This document shows, piece by piece, positions 37,449 to 48,900 of a DNA stretch of 64,000 nt. The notes under the pieces were generated by a model. That model searched no databases, had not been told where the DNA came from, and saw only the letters and a program-made list of their open reading frames with translations. The position numbers were made by a program, and so were the translations under genes. Source of the stretch: Trichoplax sp. H2 (taxonomy: Eukaryota > Placozoa > Uniplacotomia > Trichoplacea); assembly GCA_003344405.1 (NCBI GenBank), contig NOWV01000157.1, positions 1 through 64,000 on the forward strand. The letters run 5' to 3'. Position 1 is the first letter of the stretch. The number at the start of each line of letters is the position of its first letter.

Positions 37449-38490
37449 TAAGAACGTTATCAATGAATGAGCCGTGTAATGGATATAAACTGGATTCGAG
37501 TTATTTTGATTGCAAGCATGGAAGTGCCATTACAGCAATGTTACCGGTATTGACAGCTAATCCTCATCAAATTGTCTACTCATATTTCTCTTATGTATTA
37601 ACCATGATTTCAATTTAGAATACGAGTAGTTTCATAAAACGCCTATCAGGTAGCGCTATTTGCACAACGATTTCAGAGCTAACGAGTAGAAACTTTTCGT
37701 ATTCAAGATCTGATTATATTATTCTTCCAACAAGGACATTTTGACTACTCTAATGTGCTCGATATTGAGCAACCAATTATCGTATACGAGTATAAAGGTC
37801 GGTTCTAATTCTATTCTATCTGCATAATATATGACTTCTTTATTTTTTTTTATTTATTCCTTATTATTATTGAATATTCAAATAACACTTTCATAGTCTA
37901 CATCTATTATTCATCGCTAATATGACGGACAAAATTAAATCTATGTATATGATTGAATTCTTCATCAACTAGCTATCTCGACACTATGTAAAACGACACC
38001 TAGAAATGATGATGATGGTGATGCAAAGTTTCGACTAGTTGGTTATAACTTAATTATTTAGCAATTTGCGCCATCTATAACTTTTAACATACCATATAAG
38101 TACGCTTGTAATCTTTCACATATGGTAATAAACTTTATATATAACAAAATATGGTAAATTTATCCTTTCTGACTACATATCTATATAAGTTAAATATTGG
38201 GCGATTTGCACTCGAGCAATCTCAGGTCGATCATGTAAGTAGTTGACTACACAAAATATCCTTTCGCTCTATTGTGACTCAATTATTGGGCAAATATAAT
38301 CTTTCCATTACCTTTATGATACAAATCATGCCAGCTATCGTCGTTTACGTCTGTTGGGCATGACTGTGTAATGTAAAAAATTTGCCCATTGCCCTAATTT
38401 GCAAACACTCAGCCACGGTAGCCTAGTATATGCAGTGGCTTCTTCAAATGGTACAGTAGTAGACAAGTGTAGCCAGCAGCTAAGTTCATG
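37449..38490 (+). pseudogene. Decayed copy of the two-module gene (first part)
   Basis: A candidate exon at 37449-37543 opens after TTAG in the same splice phase as exons 3 and 7 of the upstream gene. It reads PCNGYKLDSSYFDC...ITAMLP and ends at a GT in phase 0, as they do. A further open stretch at 37690-37795 reads IQDLIILFFQQG and VLDIEQPIIVYEYK but lacks a phase-matched acceptor. At 38370-38480 a frame reads CPNLQTLSHGSLVY and GTVVDKCSQQLSS, like the Cys...G..W first exon of each module, then hits a stop. The order matches the intact gene, but links between pieces are broken. Could also be poorly resolved exons of a diverged second gene. Confidence 0.4.
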
Positions 38491-38914
38491 ACCAGATGGA
38501 GCAGTAAAAAGTTAGTAAGGTCCCTGGACTCATTTGAAGTCATTGGTTTCGTCCTTGTTACCGATTGAAATTGGTAACGAGGAAAATTAAACTACTACAG
38601 AAAACTAAAACTACAAGCCTACTGTCAGCTTTCTCCTGCCCGACACCTACCTACAATACTATTTCAGATACTGACAATCTTCTATAGCCAAGGAGGAAGG
38701 TAAGCGTAGAGTCAAAAGGATAGGTGTGGGTCCATAGGAGCACTATGCAGCAGTCCTATAGGTCATAGGCAAAAATCTGCGATTCCATTCGTTACATTAT
38801 GATGAACTGTTAGCAATTATTAGTCTATGATACTGTTCATATGATTCCATCCCATAGCGTAGCGCAGGAAGTGAGAAAAGTACTGAGAAAAGGTATTTCA
38901 GGGTCTCGCTAAAG

Positions 38915-39620
38915 TCTCCAACTCCATCTAGTTTTGATGGCATTTTCAGTCTGAACTGCTCTGTTTACTTTCCTGCGTTAAATGGCTTCGCTGCCGTAAC
39001 GGCTCAGAAGGAATAAATCTGCAAGTCAGAAATCCGTAATTTCATCTAAATTGACAGCTTTATCTGCAGGTAACTGTTTTATTCGTTTACTTTATTGCCT
39101 CAACTGGCTTCGTTGAAATAAATCTGCCTGCCTGCAAGTCAGAAATCTGTAATTTCATCTAGTTTGACAGCTTTATCTGCTGGTAACTGCTTTATTCGTT
39201 TACTTTATTGCCTCCACTGGCTTCGTTGAAATAGATCTACATGTCTGCAAGTCTCCATCTAGTTATGATCGCATCTTCAGTCGGATCTGCTTTATTTGTT
39301 TTCTTTCCTGCCTTAATTAAATGACTTCGTTGCTATACCGGCTCCGAAGGAATAACTCTGCAAATCTGAAATCTACAACTTCATCTAGTTTTAGCAGTCT
39401 TATCTGCAGGTAACTGCTTTACTCGTTTACTTTACTGCCTCAATTGGCTTCGTTGCCGTACCGGCGAAGAAGAAATAAAATCTGCAAGTCTGCAATCGAC
39501 CACTTCATCTAGTTTTTGACAGTCTTACTTGCTGATCTACTGCAATATTAACAGTATTGACTGCAGACAACTGCTTTATTTGTTTCCTTTGCTGCCTTAA
39601 TCAGCTTCGAGGCGAAGAAA
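38915..39620. repeat. Tandem repeat, about six copies of a 100-126-bp unit
   Basis: The motif TTCATCTAGTTTTGACAG and its variants recur at about 38923, 39041, 39154, 39254, 39380 and 39504. Each is followed by CTGC(T/A)GGTAACTGCTTTATTCGTTTACTTT, GGCTTCGTTG and GAAATAAATCTGCAAGTC segments. It is more GC-rich than its surroundings. Noncoding in all frames; lies inside the decayed-module region. Confidence 0.85.
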
Positions 39621-39753
39621 GAATTAATCTACAAGCTCATTACAGCACTATCTGCTTTCTTATACAGTACCTTCTTAACTTAATTAATTAGCCTCTTCCT
39701 CTCTCCTCCTGCAGGAAGAGCTTGGAAAATGGGCAATCCTGCTTCGAATCTAG

Positions 39754-39777
39754 CACTGCGCAATACGTTTGCGCAGT
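39754..39777. repeat. Inverted repeat (hairpin) ACTGCGCAA...TTGCGCAGT
   Basis: Two perfect 9-base arms around a ~5-base spacer, close to 39754-39777. It stands out because GC-rich arms are rare here. No function known. Confidence 0.6.
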
Positions 39778-39889
39778 CATAACGCACGTTTTCATCCCCT
39801 CTGTTGGGCGCATTCCTCGAGTCGGCATTTCCTTTTGCACTTTTCGAATTTGGATATATGATTAATTGCTTCTATTGCACTAGAATCTC

Positions 39890-41760
39890 CTCAAAACGCT
39901 CAAGGCATGGCTGCTAAAGAAGGCAAATCTTACGTAAGTATTTCTACTTGTATGGTATTCAATGACAATGAGATTAGATGGTAGTTTAGTCATAGTAATC
40001 CTTGAAAGAAGACAACATGGTGTTTGGGTTATCCCGTCGCCATGTCGGCGCAATAGGCCAACTTAAGAACCGAGAATTGGTCTAGCAGGCCAATTTCTTA
40101 TTTACAAATGGACTTATGCTACAGTAGATGAGAGATAGAAAGGGAATATGAAATCGGATTTAGATATATCTTCTTCACCTTACAATCTCAGACTCCTAGG
40201 ATGTAGGAGAGAGCGCAAGGAAGGAAAACCTTTCTTGCCACTGCAGCTTTTGAACTTCACATACCTGCACCATTTCGTCACCAGTAATGAATTGTTATTT
40301 TCTATCGGATTAACAACAACGCCAAATTGTAGCGGTAGGTCCAGTAGCTGTGTGGGAAACACTATTTCCATGCTTTAATCTGCATACTAAAGTACTTGAA
40401 AAAGTGCTACAGCATTGTAACATGCAACACTATATTAGTCAATATGATGCAATGAATAGAAATGATTACTATAAAAGAACCCATTAGGACTTTAGTGCTA
40501 AAATATCCGAATATCAAAGACCGATCTTAACCAATGGCAGCAAAGACATTGTAGTAATGCAGCTCTATTCTGTTGGCTGCAAAGAATCACTGAGTAATAG
40601 TCGTATGGACACTTGCGATGATGGAAAACCAGTAGAAAGAGGATTGGTAATGCTGCAGTGTTGTAGGTTAGGTTATTTCCCCCTTTAGCTTACCACGTCT
40701 ACGTACGTCAGCGCAAGTAAATTAATAGACTGCAGTACTTTGCATGGCCTGTATCGAGAACAGATTTAGCCGATAGGTCCTTGTTCGAGTTGAGATAATA
40801 GTGTAGCAAGTTTTAAAATTAGCTGGATGCCCGTAAACGTGTGTACTCAAATTGTCTCATAACAGACATTCTTTATTGCTGTAGGTGATCATCATCGATA
40901 ATATCTTATTGAAATACGATTCGTCTACGTTATTTGAAAAGCTATCCCAAGTGGCTTCGATCAAATGGATGTCTTTAGATACTGAAAATAAGAGTGTAAC
41001 TGTTCGTTTTAATGACGACCATGATGGTAAGATAACGGCATCAATTGATGCTTAAATGATAAATAGATCAATTAAAATTTGCAAGAATAATTGTACGCGT
41101 ATACCAGTGATAAACTGTATCATTAGAGGTTTCAGATTAGACAATTTCAGGTTGTAACCGCAACTTATATACTGTACAATTATTGGAAGACAAAATTAGG
41201 AGCCTGAAATATTTCTCGAGATTAATTAGTTACCCTATAAGCAAGTCCCCTTGACACTTAACTAAATGGGACTGATATAGCTCGTAATCTTCATAGATTT
41301 GATCACCTTATGTGGTTATAAAATGCAAGTTCTATAATCGCTAAATATGGTCATCGGTCATATTTATATTCCATGTCTACAGAACGTAGAATTAGTATTT
41401 AAATGACCAAGTTTAATCATCGATTTAACCAAGATACTGCATGTTGAAAGAATATTCCCGTCTAGTTTACTGAATAAGTACTGTAGGCTATTTAGAGATT
41501 GGTCACGAACTAAATTAGCTCGCGATGTGATTATTCGAACTAGATCATTAACTTGTATTCTGCTATTTTTATCATATATCCTGACTCGATTACTCGTACC
41601 ACTTCAACATATTTAGCCGAACTCCTCGGTGAATTAGGAGCAATTACGATTGAAAGTCAGCAGTTCAAATTACGCTTGGATCTTCTGGATTGATACAGTG
41701 TGCCGCATTGTCCACTGCTCTTGATTTTGTTAAGTATTCAACAGTAAGTCGTCAAGATTT
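39890..41760 (+). pseudogene. Decayed copy of the two-module gene (second part)
   Basis: Exon-like islands in module order. At ~39888-39936, after CACTAG, the frame reads SPQNAQGMAAKEGKSY before GTAAGT, resembling the exon-5 end QTQKIANCPAKEG. At 40350-40671 a long frame reads VGPVAVWETLFPCF ... LEKVLQHC, meets an in-frame TAG at 40487-40489, and goes on with DIVVMQLYSVGCKES and GLVMLQCC to a GT. At 40885-41027, after a good acceptor, it reads ILLKYDSSTLFEKLSQV ... SVTVRFNDDHD to GTAAGA. At 41616-41750 it reads AELLGELGAI and, after a frame change, GLIQCAALSTALDF, like the CxC...TAM exon. The stop and the frame change suggest loss of function. No matching signal peptide or C-terminus is seen. 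Confidence 0.4.
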
Positions 41761-42982
41761 CCTCCACAGCAAACCTTTTACGTGTAGGTCGGGATAATAA
41801 GTTTAATTTCATATCATGGTTTATTTATATAGTAGTATGAGATTAGAACACGTATTTTGGAATGCATCAGTCAACTTTTTGAGGAATCATTATGTAATAT
41901 CACACTTATGAAAGTTATAATGCATTGAATGCAGCATTAACTTTGCTATTAATTATCAATCATTCGTCTACATATATATCATGGTAATGTATTTCTGTGT
42001 AAATGTGATATACGATATCCCCGTAGACCCTTACTCGAATCGGTGTAAAATCTCAACTTGGTAAGGCCAATTTTTGGTAATTTATGTTAAGCTAGTAAGA
42101 AAATGTAACGAATTGGTGTAGAATGAAGTAGATGTGCTCTGGATTGCATTTCTTATTTATTGTTATTGTTGATATGCTGTTGTGCGACTAATGTAATTTT
42201 GGTGCCAATTAAAAAAGCGTAGAAATTTTTTCTACCGGTACAGTTAGGATTAATCACTAATAATGCCGTAGCCACCTCATTCCCATTATTTGCAATAATA
42301 AAAAGAGTACTTTATTACCATAACAATTTTTTCTCCTTTCACAATGTTACACAAACCGAGAAAACGTAAAAAAGTGATTAAAAATCGGATTAAATGATAG
42401 CAAATTAATAAGTTACCATAAAAGTCTCACTGGAATAGCTATACTACTGTAACGGTAGATTAGGCTTTACATTAATTATTAAAGTTCAGGAATAAATATC
42501 TTAAGATCCAATACCATTCTGCATATTTTAATATGGCTATGGTTAAAGGATATGATTAGCATCATTCGTAATCAAATAGCAAACTAGTAATGTGTAGTTT
42601 TTAAGGAGATAAAGTATGAAACAAGCAATGTTTACTGTGTTTAGGCCAAGTTGTAATATCAAATTGTTATAGATTACAATTACTACAGTATATCGTACAT
42701 TAATTTAGTAGATAGGGCAATAAATTAAGGCTATCGATGTCTTTTCCTTTCGTGCCCCTCCTGCACACTCGTTCCAGGTCGTAGATCTGTAACAATAAAT
42801 GATACGTGTAATCATCTAACATTGGACAACTATTCTGACTAAAATATTTTGGCTACAGTGTTCTTAACTTAATTATAATTATTGCAGCCTTTTATAACTT
42901 TATCAAGTCCTTAAGAATTATCAAAAAGTTAGGTAACACGTTCTTTTAAATCTCGATGACAGTCTGGAGCGATGGTAAAAAG
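41761..42982. other. No gene recognised; region beyond the 3' end of KATNIP
   Basis: AT-rich intergenic sequence between the decayed modules (plus strand) and the KATNIP stop codon (minus strand). No obvious AATAAA close to the KATNIP stop on the minus strand. Confidence 0.5.
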
Positions 42983-45900
42983 TCACTTACTTTGATCCAC
43001 AACTGCGTTACTTTTTTTCTTTACTTTGGATTTAGTTCCATCCTCAACTTGCAAATGGTCATTCATAAGTTGTACATCTTGATCACTACCAAAGCTCGAC
43101 CTAAATAAATTACAAAAGAATGGAAAATGTGACTCAAACAATGCAGTAATACGCACATTTTTTGATTTAATCACTGATATAGTTACCTTAAGACGCGTTG
43201 GCTTTCTGGTTCCGCAATCTCACTATCATCCGTAAATAAAATAGTAAAATGAGGAACTGGAGCATCGACAGTAGGTATTATGCCCCGGGCACCCTGCGGG
43301 ATTTGTCCCAGATTTCCATGGAATACCAATAAATCATCGACGGATACCTAGAAACACATGGTACGATCAACCAACAGCATTGATAAATTACGGATTGAGA
43401 TCGAATATAATTATTTACCGCAAATTCTTTGACACCCCTACTAAATGTCTTGCTATAATTCCAGAGTTTAATCATCGATACTGTAACTGGACGATCGAAT
43501 ACAATGTACACAACATTTATCTAGTTTAAAAGGTGTTGAAAAATAATTAATTCGTCGTTGCTTAAAAAATTCTTACTGCATATTTTTTAGTTCGTCACGA
43601 AGGCCAAATATAAAAAGTTCAATTTTTGCAGCACATATCGTAATCGCTGATATACTGAAACTACCCGTTCGAATCAACTTCATGACTTACTGTATCAGGA
43701 ATGACTGGTGCTAACCATAAGTGATGGCCATCGTATGTGTCATTGATTCCATCAATAAGTTTATCAGGTGTTCGAATATCACCTGTGATACCTTCCAACG
43801 AATTAATACTATGAGGATAAGCCGTAATATCTGTTCGTCAATTAAGGAAAAATAGAATTCTTTCTACGATATAAATGATACCCTAATTAACTTAAAACCA
43901 ACAGTAAAATAACATAATTTTTACAAATACATTCACGATTACCAACACAATATTAGTAGCGACACAAGGTTACAAGATACTATTTGGACTCAATGGAATT
44001 TTATCTCCATTGCGGTCATAAAGTTCCAATCCGTTAAGTCCGATATAATAAGGATCTCCCCAAGTGGACAATAATTCAAATTTGAATACGACTATCAAAA
44101 AATAAGTAATGGATGATGTTAACCCACCATTCAAAACATAACGATTAGCATAGTTTAGTAACTATCACATCATTACTTACAACCACACGGCATCATTAGT
44201 GGTTCATAATCTGGGACAAGTTGATTAAGACTTAATTTATTGCGCCTAATAATTTAATTAAGCACTGTTTAATATAGAGTAAAAACCGAAAACTAAGCGT
44301 ATAGATACGAAAAAGGATGAAATCTTACTTCGACTTTCGATGTGCAATCTGATCTTCACTCTTATCAAATATAGGAGAATGTCCTGGTGAAGCATCAAAT
44401 ATAATTGTTTGACCATAATCGTAGTGCATATTTCCAGGTCCTATACAGAAAGTTGAAATAGAATTAGTGGCTTCTCTAGGAAAGCAAAGTTACGTTTATT
44501 CGCACTGTATATGACATATACATGTGCAACAGAAGTACAGCACCGATTAATACACGTAGCAACTTCTTCAGGTTGTAAGGGTATAGATAAATCAATTATT
44601 GCAATTAACATTTAAAATTTTCCAAGAGGAAATAAATCAAGGATCTTGACCTTTTCTTAATAAAAATCCACTCGGTGGTGATACAACTACACCATCCAAG
44701 CTAACATGAACGATCTTCGCCTATTATTTATAATTATTCACAATAGATAAAAGAATCTTAGTAATTGACAACTTCCTAGTATCTAATGTATCTTTCTACA
44801 TATGAAATTCTAACCCCTCTTATGGTATCTTCTAATGATTTATTGTAATTCCAGATTCGAAAACCAATAATATTTACTTTCTGACTAAAAGCTATCGTTA
44901 ATATATGATTCTGACCAGGAGTAAAGGGTATTAACCACATATGCTCATCGCTAACTGTAATTGTTGTTCCATCAACCAACCTAATAAGTTACATCGAATT
45001 TTCAGTGATTTTAAGCGCATTCAGTTCCATATTTCATCTCGTCAACGGTAACATCAATATCCTTAACTTACTTGTCAATAGTCCTACAATCATCATTATA
45101 TTCTGGAAGATCATTTAAATCTCTAGGATTAGCACTTAACATGTCGACGTTAAGTTCTAGTGAGTTTCCATCAGCTCCTAGGATCTTTAGCCCAGTTAGG
45201 CCCAAGTAATGCGGATCGGACCAGGTATCAACAAAATTAAACTGCAGTACTATTAAGTAAGAGAAGACAGTTAAAACAGTTTGATATTATCAAAGAAATG
45301 TCAATTCCTATTACCTCCACAAACATTTTCAGTACTTTCCATCCTTGGAGAATTTCCTAATAAGTAACAAATTTATCTATTACGGCCAAATTAACGACAA
45401 TTCAATTCTATAAGATAAATAGCAATTAATCCAACTGTACTAACCTACTGTTGCTGTGTCAATTCCTACCGTAAGTGGCTGTTATAAGTGTAAGTAAATT
45501 GTTAGATTAACACATATCTACAAAGGACAAAATCTCATCCATCAGGAAGATACTTTTACTTTCTGCTTACTTCATCTACACTTTCCATCCCCAAGTCGGC
45601 GGTTGGTGGTCTAGCATCTATTTGCGATACAATTTCTTCATCTTCAGAATCTGTTGCGATTCTAGGTGATAACCCATCAAAACTGTGGTCAAATTGGGAG
45701 ATATTTTCCAATACGTCTTCATCGGTAGTAAAAAGAATGGTCTAAACCGATAGCAACAATAAAGAAATATTAGATATATTCCACCAACTACTCAATTAAT
45801 TTTACTTAATTATTTTAAATAAAGGAATTCAAAAACGATTTCTAGGCTGACTAATATGATCAATTAGCAAACATCTATTTATTTCAGACAATCCACCAAT

Positions 45901-48900
45901 AGATACATACATCACCAAAAGAAGCCGTTCCCCCTAACGCTCCACCGATAGCTCTATTTAAGAATTTATTAAAAGTTTCATTAATGTATTTCCAAGCAAA
46001 CTTTTTCTTCTAACAATTCACCATACCTGGCAATTTCACCATCAAAAATTTTATAACCGTCTAAGAATATTTCAACTCGACGTGCTCCACGATTAGAGTG
46101 AATACGAGACTTATTGTAGTTCTGCATTATGTAGGTTAAATGATGTTTTTATCAGTAAAATTTATTCACATTTAATACTGCCAAAGTTCAAGTCTACGTT
46201 TCAGTAAAGTCTATCCTAAACAACTAAATCTATATTATTTAACCTAATATAGCTTATTAAACATGAATAGAAACAACGTCATATCTAACCCATAATCGAA
46301 TTATGGCAACCGTTTCACGCTTATCAAAGAGAATTGTAATAAAATGATTCTTTCCAGGAGTAAAAGGCGCTAGCCATTGATGCATGTCATCCCTACAGTA
46401 ATAATTAATTAAATAAATAAGAGTTTAGATGAGTAAAATTGTGTTTGAAAGTCATAACTATGCCTCAGGATTGAGCTATTTACTATTGTAATATATCTAT
46501 TATGCATATTTTTTAAAATGCCAATTAATTGGCGTATTCACCTAGTTTTATATACTCCATCGATTAAATTACTGACAACTCTTGGATCTTTGTTATAACC
46601 AGGTAATATGTTGATATCTGCTGGATCGGCTGATATCTATCAACATTTTCAGTTCGCTTCAGTTACGACGATATCTTTCGTATAATTACTGTATTACATT
46701 TACATTTATAACGACTGCTTACATCCAAAATTGAAGGTGGTTGACCATTTCTCGCAAAAATCTCAATACCGTTCAATCCGACATAGTGCTTATCGCCCCA
46801 AGTTGATAAGATATTAATAATCAGCTGTTGTCCAGATGGTAAAGTAGGTATCTCAAAATTAGATACTGCAGGAGCAGCCCTACATTGCATAGATCAAAAA
46901 TGTTGATTACTAGAATGGGAGTGAGATCTCAATGTGAATAGCTTTCACTTGGTCTACATACTCTAGAACTTCTCTGCCATCATCGCCTTCAGTATTAATG
47001 TCTACAAAAATTTTTAGAGAAAAAATAGTAAATAATATTTTTCAATCAAGACAATATGCTCAATAAATTGGACCACTATGAAACAAGACAAACAGTTTAA
47101 GTCAATATTTGCCTTACCTTCAGATTCCATAGTATTTGCTAAGCGTCCTTTCTGAGTTCTTTTAAAATAAGTCAGTGAACTCCAAGATTCTTCCAATGAT
47201 GACTCTTGCTCTCTGTAAAAATATTAGGAACACAAAGGTTATGGTCAGCTTACCACGCAATATTTATTGGTGGTCCAACAGTTACGCTTACTTCCATTGT
47301 TCCCTAGCCGATTGTAAACTAGGTTCAACACCAGCACTGGATAAGTCAAGATGACCACCAGAAGATGCGTGAGCTGATACTGATTCTCCTTTTGCATAAG
47401 CGTCATACATTGACCCTATTTACAACAGTGCAAAGAAAGCAAGAAATCTAAATATCAGATTGTTACGGAGCTTGATGCTCCTTGCATATAACTAGTAGTA
47501 ATTTACGATAGTAGAATAACTGTAATGATATACTGTCGTGTGATTAAAAATATTATTAGAGATTGTCGTGTTGTAGACAACAATCTTCAATTGTTAATTG
47601 AATATTATTATTGTTTATGACTTTGAATTGAGTCATAATATGCTTATTGCGATTAATTAATTAACTAATGATGCCGAAGTAGGCAATAGAACTAATGGTG
47701 AGATAGCACCACAAATGTGTGATAAATAAGTGAACTTGCTAATTAATAATATTAATTAGTGGCAAGTATTAAGTAACACTCGGTCTAGTCGGATCTATAG
47801 TAAGCCTGTATTGCACATTATATAAGTTAATGTGAAAGACTAGCACCGGGGTTATTTGTGTGATTATTAATTTTTCATCTCAGTTCCACTGAGGCTAACG
47901 TAGAGTACACTGGTACAAACGTAAACGGGCTAGTAATAAATATATTTATTAACCTAAACCTATCGTTTGACTCGATTACTATCGTATAGGAATAAGTTAG
48001 TTTTCCCTTACTGAGGATCTCCGGAGTTAGTCGGAGAACCATAAGAGTAGATAGACTAGTTTAGGTACAATCACGAAAGTTGTTTTATGACACAGATAAG
48101 CTGATTTAAACTTATCCTAGTAAATGTAAGAGTTTACCCGCTGATGGAGCTGAACCTCTACGCGAAGTACCTCCAACGCCTTGAGAGACAGCGAATTCCT
48201 ATAAATATGAATTGATAATTGACTACAATACACTGGTAGCTTGACCATTAATGAGTAAACCTACTTCTAGCTGAGTAAAAACATCACAGGAGCCACTTTT
48301 AGTTACGGATAACGGTGCGCTTTTCATCGAAAGCTACAAAGTAAACGAAGTTCCATAAATCGCAGCTTAAAATAATTACATTATTTCTCCATCAAACATT
48401 TTAAATTACATTACCTTGGTCATTTTTTGCATATTATCTTCCAACGAGCTGTCCCTAAAAAACGTATAAAATCAACAAATACAATGTAAATAAAATATAT
48501 GAAATACACCGAATCATCAATAATGGACTTCATAGGTATAGCAAAGCAAATGAGAACTAAAAAAATCAACAGAATTGCAAGCATTATCAATATAAAAAAA
48601 TTCGTTATGTTCTAAAATCATCAGTAATTTCAGTACCCGTCGTCAGAGTCCTTCTCAGCAACAGCATACAAATCGGTTAAATTTCCCCATTTTCTATTGT
48701 TAGTACTCTTATCATCAACTGTAATGTTAACTGTAACAAAACATTTTATTACCTAATATCAACTATAAACTTCCTTTTAAACTTAACGTTCATTTCCTAC
48801 ACGCCTGTAAGTCATATCACTACCTAAACTTGGGTTCTGAAATGAATCTATTTCATTCATTGAGGACCTGTGCCAAGTATAGAAAAATTTTAAGTCAGAC

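Noticed and set aside
43278-43418. Extension of the 43419-43520 KATNIP frame
   Set aside because: This is read-through into the intron; the next exon starts at 43347 in phase 0 with VSVDDLLVF.
45449-45478. 30-nt exon candidate in KATNIP (PLTVGIDTAT)
   Set aside because: It has AG and GT borders but its phase does not connect the flanking exons 45571-45741 and 45315-45356. Left out of the model.
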